From Panulirus ornatus (Eukaryota; Arthropoda; Malacostraca; Decapoda; Palinuridae), in contig NC_092249.1 in assembly GCF_036320965.1 (NCBI RefSeq), forward strand, positions 9,997,279-10,061,278: a stretch of 64,000 nucleotides of DNA, in the 5' to 3' direction. Position 1 is the stretch's first letter, and each line of letters opens with the position of its first letter. The position numbers and the translations under genes are program-made. Shown piece by piece: positions 34,380-47,000 of the stretch. The notes below the pieces were generated by a model. The model saw only the letters and a program-made list of their open reading frames with translations, had not been told where the DNA came from and ran no database searches.

Positions 34380-36729
34380 ATGGATTCCACACGGCTCTTC
34401 TACTACTTCTCTACAAGCTGTCCTGGACTTTCTCCTTTCGTTACTGCTTTCTCCAAATCGCTAATCAAGGCTCACCAACTGAAGTTACGATTTGAATTCC
34501 TTAGGAAATGCCTTGATGAACAAGTGATGCCAAGATCTGTCCTACCTCAACGTTTGTTGAAGCTGTCTGGTCGACCATTTGACCACTTTCAAAATATTAT
34601 TTTAAAGAAAAACATTGAATAAAAGAAACTTGAAATGGAGGAGGCTTTTCGCATCTCAAGAGAGAAGAAACGTGCCTTTCAAATGGCAATACCGACACAC
34701 TGGAAGAACCGGATGTTGGACTATTGCTATGATGAATTAAGAAAAGAACGCAATAGGCTACAACTGTCACTAAATCGTAAGTTGGACCATCTTATTGAAA
34801 ACAGCGACTGGACCAAGAACACAAACCCATCTTTTGTGGTAAACATTTCTAATAAACAACTAGATAAAGAGTCCTTGTGTGCATTAGGCTATGATTTAAG
34901 TTTTGTGTGCTCTAACAGAGAAGCCAGCTGTGTTGATGTCACAAAGTCTTTTTGTAATTTAGAAAAATACAGTAATTTCAGTAATGATGATATTGATATC
35001 TGTAAGGGTTTAGTGTATGCCAGTTTGTCAAAACCAGTGGAAGCTAATTGCCTAAAAGATTCATAAGAGCTATTAACACCTTAAAAAAAGACAAGGATAT
35101 ACATATTACTAAAACAGATAAGGCTAACACTGTTGTGATTTTAGACAAAAGTAACTATTTATCTAAAATGAATGATCTAAATGATAACACAATATATCAT
35201 AAACTTAGTAAAAATCCCTTAGAAGCACTTAATTCTCACTTCAATATAGAAATGAAGTTGTTGTTGAAAGGTAACATTTCTCTTATCAAAAGTTTGTCAT
35301 CTTTGTCCCCTTTATTGCCATATATGTATGGACTTATCAAAACACGTAAACTGAATTTTCCAGCAAGACCTATAGTGAGTTCAGTAGGCTCCATCACATA
35401 TAAATTGTCAAAATGGTTAGTTTCTTTATTAAGCCCTTTAATGGGTAAGGTATCAAATTATGATATCATGAACAATGTAGATTTAGTCAACAAGCTAAAC
35501 AATATCAATATCAATTTTGATTTCAAACTAGTTAGCTTTGATGTTTCCTCACTTTTCACTAAAGTTCCAGTTGATGACCTTTTAGAATATTTGCTTGATG
35601 TCTTGGATGATATTCATTTACCTGTTTCAAAGTCTAATTTCATTGAACTGATAAAATTGTGTATAAAAGACTGTGTTTTTCAATTTAATGGATATTATTA
35701 TGCTCAAAAATTTGGTATGGCAATGGGTAACCCTCTTTCACCTGTACCAAGTAATCTTTATATGGAATTTTTTGAAACAAAATTACTAAAGGATATCTTA
35801 CCTTCAAATGCTATTTGGTTTAGGTATGTAGATGATGTTCTTTGTGTTTGGCCAACAAATGAAAATTTATAAATATTTCTCCCCTTACTTAACAATTTAG
35901 TACCTTCCATCAAATTTACTGTAGAAAATGAAAATAATGGTATGTTACCATTTTTAGATTGCATGATCCATAGACAAGGAAACAAGTTTAAGTTTAGCAT
36001 ATACAAAAAACCCTCCAATGTATGCTCATATATCCATTATTACTCATCTCAACATGACAGAGTTAAATCATCATCATTTCAATCTATGTTCCTTAGGGCA
36101 TTACGTATTTGCAGTCCAGAGTTTATTGATGATGAGTTTGAAAAGATATATTCTATTGGATCTAAGTTAAAGTACCCTAGATCTTTCGTTGATAAATCCC
36201 ATAAGTTAGCAAGGAAATCATTTTGTAGAGTTGAGCCCAAACCTCCCATTGACACCAAGAATCTTTTAGTTCTCTCTTTTGATAATGATTTCACTTTGCT
36301 TCCCATGTTGCTTAAATCCTTTAATGTGAATGTTGCCTTTAGCAACAATAATACTATAAAGAATATCTTAATCAGGAATTCACCAGAAAATTCTATTGGT
36401 TGCATCTATAAAGTGCCTTGTGGAAACTGTAATAAATCTTATGCTGGTCAGACTGGTAAGGAGCTTTCTGTTAGACTTAAGCAACATAAATATAGTATAA
36501 GAACGGACAAGAATCAAATGCCTTGTTTAATCATGTTAAAAACTATGATCATTGTATTAACTAGAGTAACGCCATCTCAGTTATTAACTCCAACTCTATC
36601 ACCAAGAGAAATATCATTGAATCATCTATTATTAAATACACAAAGGATTATAATCTTAATATTAGTGATGGTCTATATAGATTATATAACTTTATTGTTG
36701 ATAAAATTTGTAAAATGATAAGTTTATGA
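34380..36729 (+). pseudogene. C2 Penelope-like RT with C-terminal GIY-YIG endonuclease
   Basis: ATG 34380 (MDSTRLFYYF). An N-terminal basic region (LKLRFEFLRKCLDEQ; EAFRISREKKRAFQ) precedes RT: TKTDKANTVVILDK, PYMYGLIKTRKL, ARPIVSSVGSITYKLSKWL, VSFDVSSLFTKVP (motif A), GMAMGNPLSPVPSNLYMEFF (motif B), WFRYVDDVLCVW (motif C, about 35815-35850), LPFLDCMIHRQGN and YKKPSNVCSYI. GIY-YIG, from about 36400: CIYKVPCGNC, YAGQTGKELSVRLKQHK. Lesions: TAA at 34620-34622, frameshift near 35055, TAA at 35870-35872, 1-nt deletion near 36505. All RT catalytic Asp residues are kept. The order RT then GIY-YIG and YVDD are diagnostic of Penelope-like elements. Confidence 0.9.
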
Positions 36730-36831
36730 ACGCTCGCTGTATGTTTTGGACAATCACATGTTTACCAAATGGCGTTCTAACTTCGTCTCTTCGATGTATA
36801 TCAACTGACTGTTATATTTCTCTCTTGTGTC

Positions 36832-36872
36832 TCCCCTGATGATGTGATTATTACACGAAAGTGCACTTGGGA
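36832..36872 (+). ncRNA. Candidate hammerhead ribozyme at 3' terminal repeat of C2
   Basis: Same layout as the motif at 34264: TCCC 36832-36835, CTGATGA 36836-36842, GTG/CAC helix II, GAAA 36857-36860, palindromic AGTGCACT 36860-36867, T 36868, GGGA 36869-36872. Its presence in both flanking repeats means a full C2 transcript would carry one motif at each end. Confidence 0.65.
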
Positions 36873-36908
36873 ACTTTTCAGTCTTTCATTTTCCCCGTGG
36901 ACTCATAG

Positions 36909-36909
<1 letters not shown>

Positions 36910-36989
<80 letters not shown>
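36910..36989. repeat. (TA)n microsatellite, ~80 bp
   Basis: A pure AT/TA run between the C2 terminal repeat (CATAGGAAT) and the tail of minus-strand copy B3 (TTATTTATTAATTTATTTTG). Confidence 0.95.
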
Positions 36990-36992
<3 letters not shown>

Positions 36993-39900
36993 TTATTAAT
37001 TTATTTTGCTTTGTCGCTGTCTCCCGCGTTTGCGAGGTAGCGCAAGGAAACAGACGAAAGAGATGGCCAAACCCACCCCCATACACATGTATATACACAC
37101 ACGTCCACAAACGCAAATATACATACCTATACATCTCAATGTACACATATATATACACACACAGACACATACATATATGTGTCACATACATGCACACAAT
37201 TCACACTATCTGCCTTTATTCATTCCCATCGCCACCTCGCCACACATGGAATACCATCCCCCTCCCCCCTCATGTTTGCGGGGTAGCGCCCGGAAAAGAC
37301 AACAAAGGCCTCATTCGTTCACACTCAGTCTCTAGCTGTCATGCAATAATGCCCGAAACCACAGCTCGCTTTCCACATCCAGGCCCCACACAGCTTTCCA
37401 TGGTTTACCCCAGACGCTTCACATGTCGTGGTTCAATCCACTGACAGCAGTCAACCCCGGTATACCACATCGATCCAATTCACTCTATTCCTTGCCCTCC
37501 TTTCACCCTCCTGCATGTTCAGGCCCCGATCACTCAAAATCTTTTTCACTCCATCTTTCCACCTAAAATTTGGTCTCCCACTTCTCCTCGTTCCCTCCAC
37601 CTCCGACAATATATCCTCCTGGTCAATCTTTCCTCACTCATTCTCTCCATGTGCCCAAACCATTTCAAAACACCCTCTTCTGCTCTCTCAACCACGCTCG
37701 TTTTATTTCCACTCATCTCTCTTACACTTACATTACTTACTCGATCAAACCACCTCACACCACACATTGTCCTCAAACATCTCATTTCCAGCACATCCAC
37801 CCTCCTGCGCACAACTCTATCCATAGCCCATGCCTCGCAACCATATAACATTGTTGGAACCACTATTCCTTCAAACATACCCATTTTTTGCTTTACAAGA
37901 TAACGTTCTCGACTTCCACACGTTCTTCAACGCTCCCAGAACTTTCGCCCCCTCCTCAACCCTATGATTCACTTCCGCTTCCATGGTTTCATCCGCTGCC
38001 AAATCCACTCCCAGATATCTAAAACACTTCACTTCCTCCAATTTTTCTTCATTCAAACTTACCTCCCAATTGACTTGCCCCTCAACCCTACTGTACCTAA
38101 TAACCTTGCTCTTATTCAAATTTACTCTCAGCTTTCTTCTTTCACACACTGTATCATCAGCGAACAACAACTGACTCACTTTCCAAGCTCTCTCACACAC
38201 AACAGACTGCATACTTGCCCCTATGTCCAAAACTCTTACATTCACCTCCCTAAAAACCCAATCCATAAACAAATTAAACAACCATGGAGACATCACACAC
38301 CCCTGCCGCAAACGTACATTCACTGAGAGCCAACCATTTTCCTCTCTTACTACACGTGCACATGCCTTACATCCTCGATAAAAACTTTTCACTGCTTCTA
38401 ACAACTTGCCTCCCACACCATACATTCTTAATACCTTCCACAGAGCATCTCTATCAACTCTATCAAATGCCTTCTCCAGATCCACAAATGCTACGTACAG
38501 ATCCATTTGCTTTTTCTAAGTATTTCTCACATACATTCTTCAAAGCAAACACCTGATCCACACATCCTCTACCACTTCTGAAACCAAACTGCGCTTCCCC
38601 AATCTGATGCTCTGTACATGCCTTCACCCTCCCAATCAATACCCTCCTATATAATTTCCCAGGAATAGTCAAAAAACTTATACCTCTGTAATTTAAGCAC
38701 TCACTTTTATCCCCTTTGCCTTTGTACAATGGCATTATGGAAGCATTCCGCCAATCCTCAGGCACCTCACCATGAGTTTTACATGCATTAAATAACCTTA
38801 CCAACCAGTCAACAATATAGTCATCCCCTTTTTAATAAATTCCACTGCAGTACCATCCAAACACGCTGCCTTGCCGGCTTTCATCTTCCGCAAATCTTTT
38901 ACTACCTCTTCTCTGTTTACCAAATCATTCTCCCCAACGCTCTCACTTTGCACACCTCCTCGACCAAAACACCCTATATCTGCCACTCTATCATCACACA
39001 CATTCAACAAACCTTCAAAATATTCACTCCATCTCCTTCTCACATCACCACTACTTGTTATCACCTCCCCATTAGCCCCCTTTACTGAAATTGCCATTCG
39101 TTCCCTTTTCTTACGCACTTTATTTACCTCTTTCCAAAACATCTTTTTATTCTGAAAATTTAATGAAACTCTCCCACCCCAACTCTCATTTGCCCACTTT
39201 TTCACCTCTTGCAACTTTCTCTTGACCTCATGCCTCTTTCTTTTATACATCTCCCAGTCATTTGCATTATTTTCCTGCAAAAATCGTCCAAATGCCTCTC
39301 TCTTCTCTTTCAATAATAATCTTACTTCTTCGTCCCACCACTCACTACCCTTTCTAATCTGCCCACCTCCCACTCTTCTCATGCCACAAGTATCTTTTGC
39401 AGAAGCCATCATTACTTCCCTAACTATATCCCACTCCTCCCCCAATCCCCTTACGTTCTTTGTTCTCACCTTTTTCCATTCTGTACTCAATCTCTCCTGG
39501 TACTTCCTCACAAAAGTCTCCTTTCCAGGCTCACCTACTCTCACCACTTTTGTCACCCCAACATTCTCTCTTCTTTTCTGAAAACCTCTACAAATCTTCA
39601 CCTTCGCCTTCACAAGATAATGATCAGATATCCCTCCAGTTGCACCTCTCAGTACATTAACATCCAAAAGTCTCTCTTTCGCGCGCCTATCAATTAACAG
39701 GTAATCCAATAACGCTCTCTGGCCATCTCTCCTACTTATATACGTATACATATGTATATCTCTCATTTTAAACCAGGTATTCCCAATCACCAGTCCTTTT
39801 TCAGCACATAAATCTACAAGCTCTTCACCATTTCTATTTACAACACTAAACACCACATGTACACCAAATATTTCCTCAACTTCCACATTACACACCTTTG

Positions 39901-40475
39901 GATTCAAATCATCTATCACCATAACCCGGTCTCGTGCATCAAAGTACTAACAAACTCACTCAGCTCCTCCCAAAACACTTGCCTCTCATGATCTTTCTTC
40001 TCCTACCCAGGTGCATATGCACCAATAATGATAATCACCCATCTCTCTCCATCAACTCTCAGTTTTACCCATATTAATCTAGAGTTTACTTTCTTACACC
40101 CTAATACATACTCCTACCAGTCTTGTTTCAGGAATAGTGCTACTCCTTCCCTTGCTCTTGTCCTCTCACTAACCCCTGACTTCACTCCCAAGACATTCCC
40201 AAACCCCTCTTCCCCTTTGCCCTTCAGCTTGGATTCACTCAGAGCCAAAACATCCAAGTTCCTTTCCTCAAACATACTACCTATCTCTCCTTCTTTCTCA
40301 TCTTGGTTACATCTACACACATTTAGACACCACAATCTGAGCCTTAGGGGAGAATGAGCAGTCCCCGCGTGATTCCTTCTTCTGTTTCCTCCAATAGAAA
40401 GTTAAAATACAAGGAGGGAAAGGTTTCCAACACCCCGCTCCCGTCCCCTTTAGTAGCCTTTTACGACACATGAGG
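36990..40475 (-). mobile_element. Family B copy B3 (minus strand), nearly full length
   Basis: Tail block (TTTGTCGCTGTCTCCCGCG) at 37011, long-form 3'UTR to about 37418, ORF 37419-40335, and 5' head to 40475, where it breaks off in GAGGAAT + (AT)n. About 50 bases of the 5' head present in B5 are missing. It is first of three head-to-tail minus copies. Confidence 0.85.
37419..40335 (-). pseudogene. B3 endonuclease-RT ORF, broken
   Basis: The endonuclease starts with MWCLNVCRCNQDEKEGEIGS (40335 downward), LALSESKLKGKGEE, then a long open stretch 39922-38798 (VIDDLNPKVCNVEVEEIFG, LLDYLLIDRRAKERLLDV, ISDHYLVKAKVKI, ending [17 protein letters not shown]). RT continues in pieces: [70 protein letters not shown]. 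The segment after FADD is shortened by an in-frame deletion of about 25 codons ([13 protein letters not shown]...). C-terminal motifs are kept. Frameshifts lie near 40110, 38800, 38480 and 37880. Confidence 0.8.
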
Positions 40476-40492
40476 AATATATATATATATAT
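40476..40492. repeat. Short (TA)n at B3/B4 junction
   Basis: About 17 bases of AT/TA joining the truncated 5' head of B3 to the TTTATTTACTTATTTTGC tail of B4. Confidence 0.85.
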
Positions 40493-43400
40493 TTATTTAC
40501 TTATTTTGCTTTGTCGCCGTCTCCCGCGTTAGCGAGGTAGCGCAAGGAAACAGACGAAACAATGGCCCAACCCGCCCACATACACATGTATATACATACA
40601 CGTCCACACACGCAAATATACATACCTATACATCTCAATGTACACATATATATACACACACAGACATATACATATATACACATGTACATAATTCATACTG
40701 TCTGCCTTTATTTTTTACCATCGCCACCTCGCCACACATGGAATAACAACCCCCTCCCCCTCATGTGTGCGAGGTAGCGCTAGGAAATACACCAAAGGCC
40801 CCATTCGTTCACACTCAGTCTCTGCTTGTCATGTAATAATGCACCGAAACCACAGCTACTTTTCCACATCCACGCCCCACAGAACTTTCCATGGTTTACC
40901 CCAGACGCTTCACATGCCCTGGTTCAATCCATTGACAGCACGTCGACCCCGGTATACCACATCGTTCCAATTCACTATATTCCTTGCACGCCTTTCACCC
41001 TCCTGCATGTTCAGGCCCCGATCACTCAAAATCTTTTTCACTCCATCTCTCCACCTCCAATTTGGTCTCCCACTTCTCCTCGTTCCCTCCACCTCTGACA
41101 CATATATCCTCTTGGTCAATCTTTCCGAACTCATTCTCTCCATGTGACCAAACCATTTCAAAACACCCTCTTCTCCTCTCTCAACCACACTCTTTTTATT
41201 GCCACACATCTCTCTCACCCTTACATTACTTACTCGATCAAACCACCTCACACCACATATTGTCCTCAAACATCTCATTTCCAGCACATCCACCCTCCTG
41301 CGCACAACTCTATCCATAGCCCACGCCTCGCAACCATACAACATTGTTGGAACCACTATTCCTTCAAACATACCCATTTTTGCTTTCCGAGATAATATTC
41401 TCGACTTCCAAACATTCTTCAAGGCTCCCAGAATGTTCGCCCCCTCCCCCACCCCATGATTCACTTCCGCTTCCATGGTTCCATCCGCTGCCATATCCAC
41501 TCCTAGATATCTAAAACACTTTACTTCCTCCAGTTTCTCTCCATTCAAACTTACCTCCCAATTGACTTGACCCTCAACCCTACTGTACCTAATAACCTTG
41601 CTCTTATTCACATTTATTCTTAACTTTCTTCTTTCACACACTTTACCAAACTCAGTCACCAGCTTCTGCAGTTTCTTACATGAATCATCCACCAGCGCTG
41701 TATCATCAGCGAACAACAACTGACGCACTTCCCAAGCTCTCTCATCCACAACAGACTGCATACTTGCCCCTCTCTCCAAAACTCTTGCATTCACCTCCCT
41801 AACAACCCCATCTATAAATAAGTTAAACAACCATGGAGACATCACACATCCCTGCCGCAAACCTACATTCACTGAGAACCAATCACTTTCCTCTTCCTAC
41901 ACGTACACATGCCTTACATCCTCGATAAAAACTTTTCGCTGCTTCTAACAACTTGCCTCCCACACCATATATTCTTAAAACCTACCACAGAACACCTCTA
42001 TCAACTCTATCATATGCCTTGTCCAGATCCATAAATGCTACATACAAATTAATTTGTTTTTCTAAGTATTTCTCACATACATTCTTCAAAGCAAACACCT
42101 GATCCACACAACCTCTACCACTTCTGAAATCACACTGCTCTTCCCCAGTCTGATGCTCTGTATACGCCTTCACCCTCTCAATCAATACCCTCCCATATAA
42201 TTCACCAGGAATACTCAACAAACTTATACCTCTGTAATTTGAGCACTCACTCTTATCCCCTTTGCCTTTGTACAATGGCACTATGCAAGCATTCCGCCAA
42301 TCCTCAGGCACCTCACCATGAATCATACATACATTGAATAATCTTACCAACCAGGCAACAATACAGTCACCCCCTTTTTTGATAAATTCCATTGCAATAC
42401 CATCCAAACCTGCTGCTTTGCAGGCTTTCATCTTCCATAAAGCTTTTACTATCTCTTCTCTATTTACCAAATCATTTTCCCTAACCCTCTGACTTTGCAC
42501 ACCACCTCGACCAAAACACCCTATATCTGCCACTCTATCATCAAACACATTCAACAAACCTTCAAAATACTCACTCCATCTCCTTCTCACATCACCACTA
42601 CTCGTTATCACCTCCCATTAGCCCCCTTCACTGAAGTTCCTATTTGTTCCCTTGTCTTACGCACTTTATTTACCTCCTTCCAAAACGTCTTTTTATGCTC
42701 ACTAACATTTAATGATACTCTCTCACCCCAACTCTCATTTGCCCTCTTTTTCACCTCTTGCACCTTTCTCTTGACCTCCTGCCTCTTTCTTTTATGCCTC
42801 TCCCATTCATTTGCATTTTTTCCCTGAAAAAATCGTTCAAATGCCTCTCTCTTCTCTTTCACTAATAATCTTACTTCTTCATCCCACCACTCACTAGCTT
42901 TTCTAATCAACCCACCTCCCACGCTTCTCATGCCACAAGCATCTTTTGCGCAAGCCATCACTGCTTCCCTAAATACATCCCATTCCTCCCCCACTCCCCT
43001 TACCTCCTTTGTTCTCACCTTTTTTCCATTCTGTACTCAGTCTCTCCTGGTACTTCCTCACACAAGTCTCCTTCCCAAGCTCACTTACTCGCACCACTCT
43101 CTTCACCCCAACATTCTCTCTTCTTTTCTGAAAACCCCACAAATCTTCACCTTCGCCTTCACAAGATAATGATCAGATATCCCTCCAGTTGCACTTCTCA
43201 GTACATTAACATCCAAAAGTCTCTCTTTCGCGCGCCTATCAATTAACAGGTAATCCAATAACGCTCTCTGGCCATCTCTCCTACTTATATACGTATACAT
43301 ATGTATATCTCTCATTTTAAACCAGGTATTCCCAATCACCAGTCCTTTTTCAGCACATAAATCTACAACCTCTTCACCATTTCTATTTACAACACTAAAC

Positions 43401-44023
43401 ACCCCATGTACACCAAATATTTCCTCAACTTCCACATTACACACCTTTGGATTCAAATCACCTATCACCATAACCCGGTCTCGTGCATCAAAGTACTAAC
43501 AGACTCACTCAGCTCCTCCCAAAACACTTGCCTCCCATGATCTTTCTTCTCCTGCCCAGGTGCATATGCACCAATAATGATAATCACCCATCTCTCTCCA
43601 TCAACTCTCAGTTTTACCCATAATAATCTAGAGTTTACTTTCTTACACCCTAATACATACTCCTACCAGTCTTGTTTCAGGAATAGTGCTACTCCTTCCC
43701 TTGCTCTTGTCCTCTCACTAACCCCTGACTTCACTCCCAAGACATTCCCAAACCACACTTCCCCTTTGCCCTTCAGCTTGGATTCACTCAGAGCCAAAAC
43801 ATCCAAGTTCCTTTCCTCAAACATACTACCTATCTCTCCTTCTTTCTCATCTTGGTTACATCTACACACATTTAGACACCACAATCTGAGCCTTCGGGGA
43901 GAATGAGTAGTCCCCGCGGGACTCCTTCTTCTGTTTCCTCCAATAGAAAGTTAAAATACAAGGAGGGAAAGGTTTCCAACACCCCGCTCCCGTCCCCTTT
44001 AGTAGCCTTTTACGACACATGAG

Positions 44024-44024
<1 letters not shown>
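40493..44024 (-). mobile_element. Family B copy B4 (minus strand), mosaic middle copy of the array
   Basis: Complete tail, long 3'UTR, ORF and 5' head, ending in GAGGAAT + (AT)n like B3. Bases 40493 to about 43105 are almost identical to 44098-46710 of B5, whereas about 43135-44024 is almost identical to 39580-40475 of B3. The switch falls in a block shared by all three (ACATTCTCTCTTCTTTTCTG). Confidence 0.9.
40910..43884 (-). pseudogene. B4 endonuclease-RT ORF, broken
   Basis: Endonuclease in the 5' part (MWCLNVCRCNQDEKEGEIGS 43884; VIGDLNPKVCNVEVEEIFG; LLDYLLID; ISDHYLVKAKVKI). RT in 42611-41982 ([67 protein letters not shown]) and 41872-40910 ([63 protein letters not shown], ending GLNQGM). 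Breaks: near 43660, 43490, 43100, 42610 and a short deletion with frame loss near 41900. FADD is intact. Confidence 0.85.

Positions 44025-44091
<67 letters not shown>
44025..44091. repeat. (TA)n microsatellite, ~67 bp
   Basis: Joins the 5' head of B4 (CACATGAGGAAT) to the tail of B5 (TTCATTTATTTATTTATTTT). Confidence 0.95.
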
Positions 44092-44094
<3 letters not shown>

Positions 44095-47000
44095 TTTATT
44101 TATTTATTTTGCTTTGTCGCCGTCTCCCGCGTTAGCGAGGTAGCGCAAGGAAACAGGCGAAACAATGGCCCAACCCGCCCACATACACATGTATATACAT
44201 ACACGTCCACACACGCAAATATACATACCTATACATCTCAATGTACACATATATATACACACACAGACATATACATATATACACATGTACATAATTCATA
44301 CTGTCTGCCTTTATTTTTTACCATCGCCACCTCGCCACACATGTAATAACAACCCCCTCCCCCTCATGTGTGCGAGGTAGCGCTAGGAAATACACCAAAG
44401 GCCCCATTCGTTCACACTCAGTCTCTGCTTGTCATGTAATAATGCACCGAAACCACAGCTACCTTTTCACATCCACGCCCCACAGAACTTTCCATGGTTT
44501 ACCCCAGACGCTTCACATGCCCTGGTTCAATCCATTGACAGCAAGTCGACCCCGGTATACCACATCGTTCCAATTCACTATATTCCTTGCACGCCTTTCA
44601 CCCTCCTGCATGTTCAGGCCCCGATCACTCAAAATCTTTTTCACTCAATCTCTCCACCTCCAATTTGGTCTCCCACTTCTCCTCGTTCCCTCCACCTCTG
44701 ACACATATATCCTCTTGGTCAATCTTTCCGAACTCATTCTCTCCATGTGACCAAACCATTTCAAAACACCCTCTTCTCCTCTCTCAACCACACTCTTTTT
44801 ATTGCCACACATCTCTCTCACCCTTACATTACTTACTCGATCAAACCACCTCACACCACATATTGTCCTCAAACATCTCATTTCCAGCACATCCACCCTC
44901 CTGCGCACAACTCTATCCATAGCCCACGCCTCGCAACCATACAACATTGTTGGAACCACTGTTCCTTCAAACATACCCATTTTTGCTTTCCGAGATAATG
45001 TTCTCGACTTCCAAACATTCTTCAAGGCTCCCAGAATGTTCGCCCCCTCCCCCACCCCATGATTCACTTCCGCTTCCATGGTTCCATCCGCTGCCAGATC
45101 CACTCCTAGATATCTAAAACACTTTACTTCCTCCAGTTTCTCTCCATTCAAACTTACCTCCCAATTGACTTGACCCTGAACCCTACTGTACCTAATAATC
45201 TTGCTCTTATTCACATTTATTCTTAACTTTCTTCTTTCACACACTTTACCAAACTCAGTCACCAGCTTCTGCAGTTTCTTACATGAATCAGCCACCAGCG
45301 CTGTATCATCAGCGAACAACAACTGACTCACTTCCCAAGCTCTCTCATCCACAACAGACTGCATACTTGCCCCTCTCTCCAAAACTCTTGCATTCACCTC
45401 CCTAACAACCCCATCTATAAATAAATTAAACAACCATGGAGACATCACACATCCCTACCGCAAACCTACATTTCACTGAGAACCAATCACTTTCCTCTCT
45501 TCCTACACGTACACATGCCTTACATCCTCGATAAAAACTTTTCGCTGCTTCTAACAACTTGCCTCCCACACCATATATTCTTAAAACCTACCACAGAGCA
45601 CCTCTATCAACTCTATCATATGCCTTGTCCGGATCCATAAATGCTACATACAAATTAATTTGTTTTTCTAAGTATTTCTCACATACATTCTTCAAAGCAA
45701 ACACCTGCTCCACACAACCTCTACCACTTCTGAAACCACACTGCTCTTCCCCAGTCTGATGCTCTGTATACGCCTTCACCCTCTCAATCAATACCCTCCC
45801 ATATAATTTACCAGGAATACTCAACAAACTTATACCTCTGTAATTTGAGCACTCACTCTTATCCCCTTTGCCTTTGTACAATGGCACTATGCAAGCATTC
45901 CGCCAATCCTCAGGCACCTCACCATGAATCATACATACATTGAATAATCTTACCAACCAGGCAACAATACAGTCACCCCCTTTTTTGATAAATTCCACTG
46001 CAGTACCATCCAAACCTGCTGCTTTGCCGGCTTTCATCTTCCATAAAGCTTTTACTATCTCTTCTCTATTTACCAAATCATTTTCCCTAACCCTCTGAAT
46101 TTGCACACCACCTCGACCAAAACACCCTATATCTGCCACTCTATCATCAAACACATTCAACAAACCTTCAAAATACTCACTCCATCTCCTTCTCACATCA
46201 CCACTACTTGTTATCACCTCCCCATTAGCCCCCTTCACTGAAGTTCCTATTTGTTCCCTTGTCTTACGCACTTTATTTACCTCCTTCCAAAATATCTTTT
46301 TATGCTCACTAACATTTAATGATACTCTCTCACCCCAACTCTCATTTGCCCTCTTTTTCACCTCTTGCACCTTTCTCTTGACCTCCTGCCTCTTTCTTTT
46401 ATACCTCTCCCATTCATTTGCATTTTTTCCCTGAAAAAATCGTTCAAATGCCTCTCTCTTCTCTTTCACTAATAATCTTACTTCTTCATTCCACCACTCA
46501 CTAGCTTTTCTAATCAACCCACCTCCCACGCTTCTCATGCCACAAGCATCTTTTGCGCAAGCCATCACTGCTTCCCTAAATACATCCCATTCCTCCCCCA
46601 CTCCCCTTACCTCCTTTGTTCTCACCTTTTTTCCATTCTGTACTCAGTCTCTCCTGGTACTTCCTCACACAAGTCTCCTTCCCAAGCTCACTTACTCGCA
46701 CCACTCTCTTCACCCCAACATTCTCTCTTCTTTTCTGAAAACCCCCACAAATCTTCACCTTCGCCTCCACAAGATCCCTCTAGTTGCACCTCTCAGCGCA
46801 TTAACATCCAAAAGTCTCTCTTTCTTGCGTATATGAATTAACACCTAATCCAATAACTCTCTCTGGCCATCTCTCCTACTTACATATGTATACTTATGTA
46901 TATCTCGCTTTTTAAACCAGGTATTCCCAATCACCAGTCCTTTTTCAGCACATAAATCTACAAGCTCTTCACCATTTCCATTTACAACACTGAACACTCC

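Larger units (their letters stand above)
34316..36909 (+). mobile_element. Penelope-like element C2: near-complete copy
   Basis: 5' leader from the terminal repeat (GACTCATAGGAATATCTTGA, 34331 on), RT-GIY-YIG ORF 34380-36729, 3'UTR and terminal repeat to 36909, then (TA)n. The leader AATTGTGATCCTTTCCAA directly before the ATG also occurs in D1 and D2. The ORF has only a few lesions, and its GIY-YIG part closely resembles C1, so insertion was relatively recent compared with the family A copies. Confidence 0.85.
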
